Below the pieces are notes generated by a model, which was given only the letters and a program-made list of their open reading frames with translations, was not told where the DNA came from and made no database searches. Positions 42,542-49,939 of a stretch of 64,000 nt of DNA are shown piece after piece. A program made the translations under genes and the position numbers. Where the stretch lies: contig CAWCDT010000005.1 in assembly GCA_963794385.1 (NCBI GenBank), forward strand, positions 93,987-157,986, read 5' to 3'. The stretch comes from Gaiellasilicea sp963794385 (lineage in GTDB: Bacteria; Actinomycetota; Thermoleophilia; Gaiellales; Gaiellaceae). Numbering within the stretch: position 1 is the first letter of the stretch; each line of letters begins with the position of its first letter.

Positions 42542-43675
42542 ATGGCAGGCCCGAAGAAGTCCGTCGCGCTCTCAGGCGTCTCGGTCGCGGAGACGAGCAT
42601 CTGCTCGATCGATCCGGACGAGGGGGTTCTGATGTACCGCGGCTACGACATCGCGGAGCTGGCCGAGCACGCGAGCTACGAAGAGGTCGCCTACCTCCTG
42701 CTCGAGGGCGACCTGCCGTCGGACGAGGAGCTGGAGTCGTTTGCCGAGCAGCTGGCAGCCGCGCGCGAGCTGCCGGGGGCGGCGGCGACAATCGTCGACG
42801 GGAACGCGATGGACGCGTCGCCGATGGAGACGCTGCGCACGGCTGTGTCCGCGCTCTCCTTCTCGGACCCCGCCGAGGATGCGACCGACCGCGAGAACGA
42901 GTACCGGAAGGCGGTGGCGTTGATCGCGCAGCTGCCGACGATCGTCGCGCGCTACGAGCGCCGCCGCCGCGGCGAGCCGGTCGTCGCTCCCGATCCGTCG
43001 CTCGGCTACGCGGAGAACTTCCTGACGATGCTCCGGGGCGAGGCGCCCACCGCTGCGGAGGCGCGCGCCTTCGAGGTGGCGATGATCCTCCACGCCGAGC
43101 ACGAGATGAACGCGTCGACCTTCGCCGCCCGCGTCGTCGCCGGCACGAACGCGGACCTGCACTCCGCGATCGTGGCCGCGATCTGCGCCCTCAAGGGGCC
43201 GCTGCACGGCGGCGCCAACCAGGCGGCGATGGCCATGTTCGAGGAGTTCGGCTCCGCCGACCGCGTCGCCGAGGGCGTGCGCGGCCGCCTGATCGAAAAG
43301 AAAACGCTGTATGGCTTCGGCCACCCGCTTTACCGGGCGATGGACCCGCGGGCGCCGATCCTGCGCCGGCTCTCGGAGGAATTCGCCGACGGCGCCGAGC
43401 CCAACTTCCTCGAGATCGCGACCACCGCGGAGCGCGAGGTCTACGAGCAGAAGGGGCTCTGGCCGAACGTCGACCTCTACTCGGGCGTTCTCTACCACGG
43501 CCTCGGGTTCCCGACCGACCTCTTCATCCCGCTCTTCGAGATGAGCCGCGTCGCCGGGCAGGCGGCGCACGTGCTCGAGCAACACGCGGGCGGCAAGATC
43601 ATCCGTCCGAGCGCCGAGTACGTCGGCGAGCCACCGCGCGACTACCCCGTGCGCGAGCTGCGGGGCGGGAGATGA
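42542..43675 (+). CDS. gltA: Citrate synthase
   Basis: 377 residues, the short Gram-positive/archaeal type. Catalytic residues are complete: His in GPLHGGANQAAM, His in YGFGHPLYRAMDPR, and Asp in GLGFPTDLFIPLF; the CoA and oxaloacetate Arg near DPR and EMSRVAGQAAH are present. It joins acetyl-CoA and oxaloacetate. I start at MAGPKKSVAL because of the -10 hexamer seven bases before it. Methylcitrate synthase activity cannot be excluded, given the nearby propionyl-CoA carboxylase. It overlaps the second citrate synthase gene by four bases. Confidence 0.92.
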   Translation: MAGPKKSVALSGVSVAETSICSIDPDEGVLMYRGYDIAELAEHASYEEVAYLLLEGDLPSDEELESFAEQLAAARELPGAAATIVDGNAMDASPMETLRTAVSALSFSDPAEDATDRENEYRKAVALIAQLPTIVARYERRRRGEPVVAPDPSLGYAENFLTMLRGEAPTAAEARAFEVAMILHAEHEMNASTFAARVVAGTNADLHSAIVAAICALKGPLHGGANQAAMAMFEEFGSADRVAEGVRGRLIEKKTLYGFGHPLYRAMDPRAPILRRLSEEFADGAEPNFLEIATTAEREVYEQKGLWPNVDLYSGVLYHGLGFPTDLFIPLFEMSRVAGQAAHVLEQHAGGKIIRPSAEYVGEPPRDYPVRELRGGR

Positions 43676-44757
43676 ACGACTTCAAGCCCGGGCTCGAGGG
43701 CGTCGTCGCCTTCGAGACGGAGATCGCCGAGCCCGACCGCGAGGGCGGTGCGCTCCGCTACCGGGGCGTCGACATCGAGGAGCTCGTCGGCTCGTACCAC
43801 TTCGAGCAGGTCTGGGGCCTCCTCGTCGACGAGAGCTTCGAGCCAGGCCTGCCCGCGGTCGACCCGTACGAGGGCGGCGGCCTGACCGGGAACACGCCGG
43901 CCGATCTCCAGGCCGTCACGGCCAAGCTCGGCGGCGAGTGGGGGCTGAAGAAGTTGATCGACATCGCGGACGACGAGGCCCGTGAGGACCTGCGCCGCGT
44001 CTCGGCGCAGTTCATCTCGATCGCCGCGCAGTCGGCGCGGATCGCCGACGGGCACGAGGACCGGATCGCGCCGCAAGTGATCGCCCAGGGCGAGACGACG
44101 GCGGAGCGCTTCCTGCTCGAATGGCGCGGCGAGGCCGACCCGAAGCACGTCCAGGCGCTCGACACGTACTGGATCTGCACCTGCGAGCACGGGCTGAACG
44201 CGTCGACCTTCGTCGCGCGGATCACCGCCTCGACCGCGGCCGACTGCGCGGCGTGTCTCTCGTCGGCGGTCGGTGCCCTCTCGGGCCCGCTGCACGGCGG
44301 CGCTCCCGCACGGGTGCTGCCGATGCTCGACGCGGTCGCCGAGTCCGGCGACGCCGAGGGCTGGGTGCGCGACGCACTCGCACGCCGCGAACGGCTGATG
44401 GGCTTCGGCCACCGCGTCTACCGCGCCGAGGACCCGCGCGCCCGCCTGCTCAAGCGCACGGCGAAGGAGCTGGGCGCGCCGCGCTACGACGTGGCCGAGG
44501 AGCTCGAGCAAGCTGCCCTGGCGGCATTGCGGGAGCGCTCCCCGGACCGGCCGCTTGAGACGAACGTCGAGTTTTGGTCGGCCGTCGTGCTCGACGTCGC
44601 CGACGTGCCGCCACCGCTCGCACCGGCCATGTTCGCCTGCTCGCGCACCGCCGGCTGGTCGGCGCACATCCTCGAGCAGAAGAAGCTGAACCGGCTCGTG
44701 CGGCCGTCGGCGCGTTACATCGGACCTGCGGCAAGGCCCGCCTCCTCGATCTCGTGA
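43672..44757 (+). CDS. Second citrate synthase-like protein (catalytic Asp replaced)
   Basis: 361 residues, colinear with the first citrate synthase. Both His are kept (GPLHGGAPARVL and MGFGHRVYRAEDPR), and so is the end (CSRTAGWSAHILEQ). By direct gapless comparison of the block from VDLYSG to the Ser-Arg pair (VEFWSA here), the catalytic Asp of the first protein (in FPTDLF) falls on Pro in VPPPLA; nearby Asp residues sit four and seven positions earlier. It may be a CitA-like paralogue with altered chemistry, or a partner subunit of the first enzyme, given the 4-base overlap of the genes. Confidence 0.82.
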   Translation: MNDFKPGLEGVVAFETEIAEPDREGGALRYRGVDIEELVGSYHFEQVWGLLVDESFEPGLPAVDPYEGGGLTGNTPADLQAVTAKLGGEWGLKKLIDIADDEAREDLRRVSAQFISIAAQSARIADGHEDRIAPQVIAQGETTAERFLLEWRGEADPKHVQALDTYWICTCEHGLNASTFVARITASTAADCAACLSSAVGALSGPLHGGAPARVLPMLDAVAESGDAEGWVRDALARRERLMGFGHRVYRAEDPRARLLKRTAKELGAPRYDVAEELEQAALAALRERSPDRPLETNVEFWSAVVLDVADVPPPLAPAMFACSRTAGWSAHILEQKKLNRLVRPSARYIGPAARPASSIS

Positions 44758-45251
44758 CGCTCGCCGAAGCGGCAGCCCGGGCCGACGAGCTGGCCTCGGC
44801 CGGCGACCAGAAGGCGCTCGCGACCCTGCGGCAGCAGTGGGACGACGAGCTCGAGCACGCGGCCCGGGACCCCGACTACCGCGTGCGGGCGCAGGCCTAC
44901 CGGGCGATTGCGCAGTTCCGCTTCCGTCAGAAGCTGGAGCTCGTCCGGCGCGGGCTCCAGGACGAGAGCCCCGCCGCCCGCGGCTCGGCGCTGATCGCGC
45001 TCGAAGGTCTCTCCCGCGACCACCCGGGCGATGTGAACGGGATGCGGCGGCTGCTCGAGGAGCTCGCGAACAGCGATCCGAACGTCGCCGTGCGCAGGCT
45101 CGCGATCGTCTGCCTCAAGAACGGCTCGCCGCAGCGCGAGACGATCCTGCTCCTGAACGGGCTCGCCGACGACGACGAGCAGGAGCCAGACGTGCGCAAG
45201 ACGGCGCGGGCCGTCGCCGCGGCACTGCAGAAGCGCGCGAGAGAGAAGTGA
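44754..45251 (+). CDS. HEAT-repeat protein
   Basis: 165 residues, all helical, with HEAT-like repeats such as DPDYRVRAQAYRAIAQFR, DESPAARGSALIALEGLS, DPNVAVRRLAIVCLKNGS and EPDVRKTARAVAAALQ. Such short HEAT proteins usually act as scaffolds. GTG start overlapping the upstream stop and a GTG of purE overlapping its own stop, so it is embedded in a gltA-CS2-HEAT-purE-purK operon. Specific partner unknown; the citrate synthases are the obvious neighbours. Confidence 0.75.
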   Translation: MTLAEAAARADELASAGDQKALATLRQQWDDELEHAARDPDYRVRAQAYRAIAQFRFRQKLELVRRGLQDESPAARGSALIALEGLSRDHPGDVNGMRRLLEELANSDPNVAVRRLAIVCLKNGSPQRETILLLNGLADDDEQEPDVRKTARAVAAALQKRAREK

Positions 45252-45736
45252 GCGCGCTCGTCGGCGTGATCATGGGATCGCGCTCCGACTGGGAGACGAT
45301 GCGTCATACCTGCGAGACGCTCGAGACGCTCGGTGTGCCATTCGAGCAGAAGGTGGTCTCCGCTCACCGGACGCCAGATCTCCTATTCGAGTACGCCGCT
45401 GCGGCCGAGGAGCGTGGGCTCCAGGTGCTCGTGGCGGGCGCCGGCGGAGCGGCTCACCTGCCCGGGATGACGGCGGCGAAGACGAACCTGCCCGTGCTGG
45501 GCGTGCCCGTCGAGTCGAAGACCTTGAAGGGGATGGACTCACTCCTCTCGATCGTGCAGATGCCGGCCGGCGTGCCGGTCGGCACGCTCGCGATTGGCCG
45601 GGCGGGAGCCGTGAACGCCGCGTTACTCGCCGCGGCAATCGTCGCCCGCTCGGACGAGGGTGTTCGCGACCGGCTGGCCCGGTACCGGGCCGAGCAGACA
45701 GACGCAGTGCTCGCTCAACCCGACCCCGCCAAGTAA
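45248..45736 (+). CDS. purE: 5-(carboxyamino)imidazole ribonucleotide mutase
   Basis: 162 residues. IMGSRSDWETM, VSAHRTPDLL (catalytic His), GAGGAAHLPGMTAAKT and VQMPAGVPVGTLAIG are class I PurE signatures. It converts N5-CAIR to CAIR in purine synthesis, together with PurK encoded next. Ends ...AK-stop inside the third CCAAGTAACAG palindrome. Confidence 0.95.
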   Translation: MSALVGVIMGSRSDWETMRHTCETLETLGVPFEQKVVSAHRTPDLLFEYAAAAEERGLQVLVAGAGGAAHLPGMTAAKTNLPVLGVPVESKTLKGMDSLLSIVQMPAGVPVGTLAIGRAGAVNAALLAAAIVARSDEGVRDRLARYRAEQTDAVLAQPDPAK

Positions 45737-45752
45737 CAGACTGTTACTTGGC
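45728..45752. repeat. Perfect palindrome, CCAAGTAACAG family copy 3
   Basis: GCCAAGTAACAG, central A, and the reverse complement. The left arm holds the purE stop (TAA) and the right arm holds the TTG proposed as the purK start, so the repeat forms the whole purE-purK junction. Confidence 0.8.
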
Positions 45753-46753
45753 CGTCGTCGGCGTGATCGGAGGGGGCCAGCTGGGGCGGATGCTCGCGCT
45801 GGCCGGGATCCCGCTCGGGCTCTCGTTCCGCTTCCTCGACCCGGCCGCGGACGCGCCAGCGGGCGCAGTGGGAGAGCTGCTCGTCGGCGCCTACGACGAC
45901 CCGGTCCTGCTCGATCGGCTCGCCGACGGCGCCGACGCCGTCACCTACGAGTTCGAGAACGTGCCCGTCGACGCAGCGCGGCGGGTGGGCGCGATCCCGG
46001 CGGCCGGCGCGCTCGAAGTCGCACAGGACCGGCTTGTGGAAAAGCGGCTCTTCCGACAACTCGGGCTTCCCACCGCGAGGATCGACGACGAGGTCGAGAC
46101 CTTCCCGGCCCTCTTGAAACCACGGGTTCTCGGCTACGACGGAAAGGGCCAGCGTCTGGTGGAGACCCGTCCGGGGACTGTCCCCGGACACGTCCTGGAG
46201 GAACGTGTCGCGTTCGACCGCGAGCTCTCGTTGCTCGCCGTGCGCGGGCGCGACGGCGAGACGCGTTTCTGGCCGCTCGTCGAGAACGTCCACGAGGACG
46301 GGATCCTGCGCAGATCGCGGGCGCCCGCCCTGGATGCGCCGCAGGCGCAGGCCGAGGAGTACGCCGGACGACTGCTCGACGAGCTCGGGTACGTCGGCGT
46401 CCTCGCGCTCGAGCTCTTCGACGTCGGTGGGCAGCTGCTCGGGAACGAGATCGCACCGCGCGTCCACAACACCGGCCACTGGACGATCGAAGGCTCCGCG
46501 ACGAGCCAGTTCGAGAACCATCTCCGCGCGATCCTCGGGCTGCCGCTCGGCTCGACCGAAGTCACGGCCGTCGCTGCTCGTCAACCTGATCGGCTCGGTT
46601 CCGGACGTCGAAGCGGTCCTGCGCATCCCCGGCGCGCACCTGCACCTGTACGGCAAAGAGCCGCGCCCGGGCCGAAAGCTCGGCCACGTCACGCTCGTCG
46701 AGCCGACCCCGGAGCGCGAGCGTGCGCTCGACTTACTGTTGGAACAACGCTAA
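45748..46753 (+). CDS. purK: 5-(carboxyamino)imidazole ribonucleotide synthase (one frameshift)
   Basis: About 335 residues of the ATP-grasp family. VVGVIGGGQLGRMLALA start, YEFENVP, KPRVLGYDGKGQ, LEERVAFDRELS and NEIAPRVHNTGHWT are conserved. It makes N5-CAIR from AIR, ATP and bicarbonate. The stretch between GKGQ and LEE is shorter than usual and encodes RPGTVPGH from the GGGGAC palindrome, which is in frame within the gene. A frame break near 46570 separates the C terminus (SLLVNLIGSVPD and on). The TTG start lies in a palindrome; no ribosome site is seen. Confidence 0.85.
46169..46189. repeat. Perfect palindrome, GGGGAC family copy 2, inside purK
   Basis: GTCCGGGGAC, central T, and its reverse complement, within the purK reading frame. 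It matches the core of the copy at 20394-20420. It replaces part of the variable loop before the ATP-grasp LEE motif. Confidence 0.75.
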
Positions 46754-46754
46754 G

Positions 46755-46922
46755 TCAGTGCTTGCGGCACACGGTTCCGACGATCGTGTGTCCGCACGAG
46801 GGGCAGGTGCGCTTGCCCCGTTTCAGCTCGAGCGCTCGCTTCTTCAGTCCGGAGAAGAGCATCGTGTAGCCGATCGCCATCGTCAGGGCGGCGAGGACGG
46901 CGAGCTCTGGGTCAGGCGTCAT
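46755..46922 (-). CDS. 55-residue membrane-anchored zinc-ribbon protein
   Basis: MTPDPELAVLAALTMAIGYT gives an N-terminal hydrophobic helix, then a basic stretch (KKRALELKRGKR) and a Cys cluster TCPSCGHTIVGTVCRKH with CxxC, a further Cys and two His. AAGGGA precedes the ATG by nine bases. Its N-terminal coding bases overlap the last codons of xerD, so it is coupled to the recombinase genes. Function unknown. Confidence 0.65.
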   Translation of the reverse strand: MTPDPELAVLAALTMAIGYTMLFSGLKKRALELKRGKRTCPSCGHTIVGTVCRKH

Positions 46923-47838
46923 CGGAAGGCGTCCCTTTCGAGATCGTACGTCGTCGCGCATGCGGGTGCGCTCGGAAGTACAACTCTCGACGCCTCCGGT
47001 CGGATACGTGCGTGTAGAGCTCCGTCGTCGAGAGGTCGGCGTGGCCGAGCATCTCCTGCACGCTGCGGAGGTCGGCGCCGCCCTCGAGTAGGTGCGTCGC
47101 GAACGAATGACGGAGCAGGTGCGGGTGCACGCGCCGCGGCTCGAGCCCTGCCTTCTCCGCGAGCCGCCGCAGGATCAGGAACGCGCCGGCCCGCGTGAGC
47201 GGGCCGCCGCGGGCGTTCAGGAACAGCTCGACCCGGCCGCGGCGGTCGAGGTGAGGGCGGCCGAACGCGATGTAGCGCCGCAGCGCTTCGGCGGCCGGGC
47301 GGCCCAGCGGGACGAGCCGCTCCTTCGACCCCTTGCCGAGCGCGCGCACGACACGGTCGTCGAGGTCGACCGAGCGCCGGTGCAGCCCGGTCGCCTCGCT
47401 GACGCGCAGCCCCGCGCCGTAGAGGAGCTCCACGAGCGCGCGGTCGCGCAGCGAGCGCGGCGACGTGCCCACTGCCGCGTCGATCAGCCGCTCGGCCTCG
47501 GCGGGCGAGAGGGTTCGCGGCAGTGTTCGCGTCCGCCGCGGCAACTGCAGCGCCGCGGCTGGATTGTCCTCGCGCGTGCCGAGCAGCAGCTGGTGGCGGA
47601 AGAAGCCGCGGACGGCCGCGACGCGCCGGGCGACGGTGGAGGGGGCGACGCCGGCTGCGCGCATCTCGGCGAGCCAGCGCTCGAGCTCCTCGGTGGTCGT
47701 GTCGCCGACGCGCCCCTTGCGCCACGTGGCCAGCTGCCCGAGGTCGCGCCGGTAGGCATCGACGGTGCGCGGCGCCCGGCGGGTCGCCAGCAGCGCCAGG
47801 AACCCAGCGAGTTCAGGATCTGGGGTGGCTGAAGTCAT
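46912..47838 (-). CDS. xerD: Tyrosine recombinase XerD
   Basis: 308 residues. SAM-like N-terminal domain (FLALLATRRAPRTVDAYRRD) and catalytic domain with Arg in GAGLRVSEATGL, Lys in GKGSKERLVPLG, His-x2-Arg in HPHLLRHSFATHLL, His in LGHADLSTTELY and nucleophile Tyr in the same motif (TTELYTHV). Works with XerC at dif to resolve chromosome dimers. Overlaps the xerC end by 26 bases. Assignment XerD versus XerC rests on sequence style and gene order. Confidence 0.88.
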   Translation of the reverse strand: MTSATPDPELAGFLALLATRRAPRTVDAYRRDLGQLATWRKGRVGDTTTEELERWLAEMRAAGVAPSTVARRVAAVRGFFRHQLLLGTREDNPAAALQLPRRTRTLPRTLSPAEAERLIDAAVGTSPRSLRDRALVELLYGAGLRVSEATGLHRRSVDLDDRVVRALGKGSKERLVPLGRPAAEALRRYIAFGRPHLDRRGRVELFLNARGGPLTRAGAFLILRRLAEKAGLEPRRVHPHLLRHSFATHLLEGGADLRSVQEMLGHADLSTTELYTHVSDRRRRELYFRAHPHARRRTISKGTPSDDA

Positions 47839-48646
47839 AGACCTTCCGAAGACGTTTCGCGTCGACGTGGCTGTACACCTGCGTGGTCGAGAGCGACGAG
47901 TGGCCGAGCAGCTCCTGAATCGTGCGCAGGTCGGCGCCGCCCTCGAGCAGGTGCGTGGCGAACGAGTGCCGTAGGCGGTGGGGATGGGGCACGAGCCGGC
48001 GCAGCGTGCTCGTGTCGAGGCGGCGGCCCCGGGCGGAGAGGAAGAGCGCGTCGTTTGCGCCGCGGGCGAGCTCCGGCCGGGCGTCGCGGAGGTAGCGCGC
48101 GACGAGGTGCGACGCCTCCTCGCCGAGCGGGACGACCCGCTCCTTGCCGCCCTTCCCGCGCACGTGCACGAGCTCCTGCTCAAAGTCGATGTCTGCGAGG
48201 TCGAGCCCGACCGCCTCGGCGCTGCGCAGCCCGGCTGAGTAGACGAGCTCCACGAGCGCTCGGTTGCGGAGCCCGAGGGGGCCGTCCCCGTCGAGCGAGT
48301 CCACGATCGCGTCGACCTCGGCGCGTTTCGGGGCCTCGGGCAGGCGCTGCGGCCGGCGCGGGGCGAGCGACGCATCGGGGACGCGCTCCGGGCCGAGCGT
48401 GAAGCGGAGGAAGGACCGGACGGCCGCCAGCTTGCGGGCAATCGTCGCGGGCGCGAGACCGTTTCGAGCGCGGCCGAGCTCGGCCGCGTAGTCCGCGAGC
48501 ACGCGCACATCCACGTCCGCGACCTGCGTCCCCTCACGCTCGAGCCAGTCCGCGAAGCCGCGCAGGTCGGCGCCGTACGCCTTCCGCGTCGACTCTGCGA
48601 GCGACGGCGAGGCGAGGAAGCGATCGATCGCGACCCGGGTCTCCAT
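47813..48646 (-). CDS. xerC: Tyrosine recombinase XerC
   Basis: 277 residues, slightly short. Catalytic set: Arg in SAGLRSAEAVGL, Lys in GKGGKERVVPLG, His and Arg in PHRLRHSFATHLL, His in LGHSSLSTTQVY, and Tyr in TTQVYSHV. It ends VYDFSHPRS. Start at METRVAIDRFL; the frame open further upstream has no recombinase character. Its gene is directly followed by an overlapping second recombinase, an arrangement that differs from the usual separate loci. Confidence 0.88.
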   Translation of the reverse strand: METRVAIDRFLASPSLAESTRKAYGADLRGFADWLEREGTQVADVDVRVLADYAAELGRARNGLAPATIARKLAAVRSFLRFTLGPERVPDASLAPRRPQRLPEAPKRAEVDAIVDSLDGDGPLGLRNRALVELVYSAGLRSAEAVGLDLADIDFEQELVHVRGKGGKERVVPLGEEASHLVARYLRDARPELARGANDALFLSARGRRLDTSTLRRLVPHPHRLRHSFATHLLEGGADLRTIQELLGHSSLSTTQVYSHVDAKRLRKVYDFSHPRS

Positions 48647-48661
48647 CCACGGCGATTTCCC

Positions 48662-48667
48662 TAGAGT
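48662..48667 (+). promoter_or_regulatory. -10 element, leaderless start of the hydrolase gene
   Basis: TAGAGT ends six bases before the ATG at 48674. Confidence 0.5.
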
Positions 48668-48673
48668 CGCGAG

Positions 48674-49324
48674 ATGTCCTTTGCCCTGACCACCGGTGCC
48701 GAGGCCCGCTGGACCGGAGTCCCGGGCCCGCATGCGGTCGTCTGCGTGAATGGCGGCACAGCTGCGGAGGCGCCCGGCACATGGAGCGCCTCGGTCGAGT
48801 GGCTCGTCCGGAGGCTCGCGCGACAGCGTCCGGCGCTGCCCTTTCTCGAGGTTCGCTACCGCGTCAAGTCGTGGCGACGACTCGAGCTCTGCATCGAGGA
48901 CGCGAGTGCCGCGATCGACGCGGCTCGCGACGCGGGCGCGCAGGAGGTTGCGCTGCTCGGCTTCTCGATGGGCGGGGCGGTCTCGGTCCAAGTCGCCGGC
49001 GATCCGTCCGTCTCGACGGTGATCGCGCTCGCACCCTGGCTGTACCCGGAGCTCGACGTCTCGCCGCTCGACGGACGGCGCTTCGCCGTCCTGCACGGCT
49101 CGCTCGACCGCAGCATCCCGGGCGTTCCCGGCGTCGCGCCCGCGCTCTCCCGGGAGGGCTACGAGCGGGCCAAGGCGCGTGGAGTCGACGCTCACCGCAC
49201 CGTGATCCCCGGCGCGATCCACCCGATCGCGCTCCGCGCCCCGTGGGGCGGGACCGTGGCGATGCCGCGCGCCGGCCGCTGGGCGGAGCTCGTCGGCGCC
49301 GAGCTGGAGCGCTTCTGCGCGTAG
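48674..49324 (+). CDS. Alpha/beta hydrolase (dienelactone hydrolase-like)
   Basis: 216 residues. The nucleophile elbow is LLGFSMGGAVSVQV, with a VVCVNGGT segment near the oxyanion hole, acid candidate Asp in LHGSLDRSIPG, and His in PGAIHPIAL. Substrate unknown. It is followed closely by plsC, so a role in lipid or ester turnover is possible. Confidence 0.78.
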   Translation: MSFALTTGAEARWTGVPGPHAVVCVNGGTAAEAPGTWSASVEWLVRRLARQRPALPFLEVRYRVKSWRRLELCIEDASAAIDAARDAGAQEVALLGFSMGGAVSVQVAGDPSVSTVIALAPWLYPELDVSPLDGRRFAVLHGSLDRSIPGVPGVAPALSREGYERAKARGVDAHRTVIPGAIHPIALRAPWGGTVAMPRAGRWAELVGAELERFCA

Positions 49325-49338
49325 GTCTCTATATCGGC

Positions 49339-49890
49339 GTGCGGCGGGTCGTGCACGTGCTCGCTCGGCTGCTCTACCGGATCGAGATCGTCGGCCGCGC
49401 GCCGCCGGGCCCCTGCGTTGTCGCCGCGAACCACGAGTCGTTCCTCGATCCACCCCTGCTCGCCCTCGTTGCGCGGCAGCCGCTGCACTTTCTCGCCAAG
49501 GTCGAGCTCTGGCGGTACCGGCCGGGCGCGTGGCTGATGGACGCGCTCGGCGGGATCCCGATCAGGCGTGATCGCCGCGACCTCCACTCGGTCGGCCGCG
49601 CCGGCGAGCTGATCCTCGCAGGCGAGGCGGTCGCGCTCTTCCCGCAGGGGACGGTCCAGGGAGGCGAGTGGTCACGGGGCGCCGCCAGGCTCGCGCTCAC
49701 GACCGGCGTCCCGCTCGTGCCCGTCCGGATCGTCGGCACGCGCAGGGCGCTCTCGCGCGGGCGGATCCGATTCTCGAAGATCAGGATCGTCGTCGGCGAG
49801 CCGATCGCGGTCGACCGCGCGAAGCCGACGGTCGCCGCCGCCCGCGACCTCACCCGCGAGCTCCAGACGCGAGTCGACGCGCTCGTCTAG
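49339..49890 (+). CDS. plsC: 1-acyl-sn-glycerol-3-phosphate acyltransferase family protein
   Basis: 183 residues. The acyltransferase motifs NHxxxxD (AANHESFLDPPLL), GGIPIRRDRRD and FPQGT are present; the Glu of the usual FPEGTR motif is Gln, which may lower activity or mark a subgroup. VPLVPVRIVGT is the fourth block. Adds a fatty acid to lysophosphatidic acid at the membrane. GTG start chosen 14 bases after the hydrolase stop; a GTG four codons on is also possible. Confidence 0.8.
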   Translation: MRRVVHVLARLLYRIEIVGRAPPGPCVVAANHESFLDPPLLALVARQPLHFLAKVELWRYRPGAWLMDALGGIPIRRDRRDLHSVGRAGELILAGEAVALFPQGTVQGGEWSRGAARLALTTGVPLVPVRIVGTRRALSRGRIRFSKIRIVVGEPIAVDRAKPTVAAARDLTRELQTRVDALV

Positions 49891-49926
49891 CCGGTCCGTA
49901 GGCTGTCACCAATGCCACGAATGAGG

Positions 49927-49932
49927 TACCGT
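49927..49932 (+). promoter_or_regulatory. -10 element, leaderless start of the ABC exporter
   Basis: TACCGT ends seven bases before the ATG at 49940, which supports that ATG over the GTG at 49931 lying inside the hexamer. Confidence 0.45.
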
Positions 49933-49939
49933 GGACAAG

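Noticed and set aside
46912..48646. Tandem tyrosine recombinases as an integron or prophage integrase pair
   Set aside because: No attachment-like repeats, cassette array, phage genes or tRNA border flank them, and both look like chromosomal XerC/XerD.
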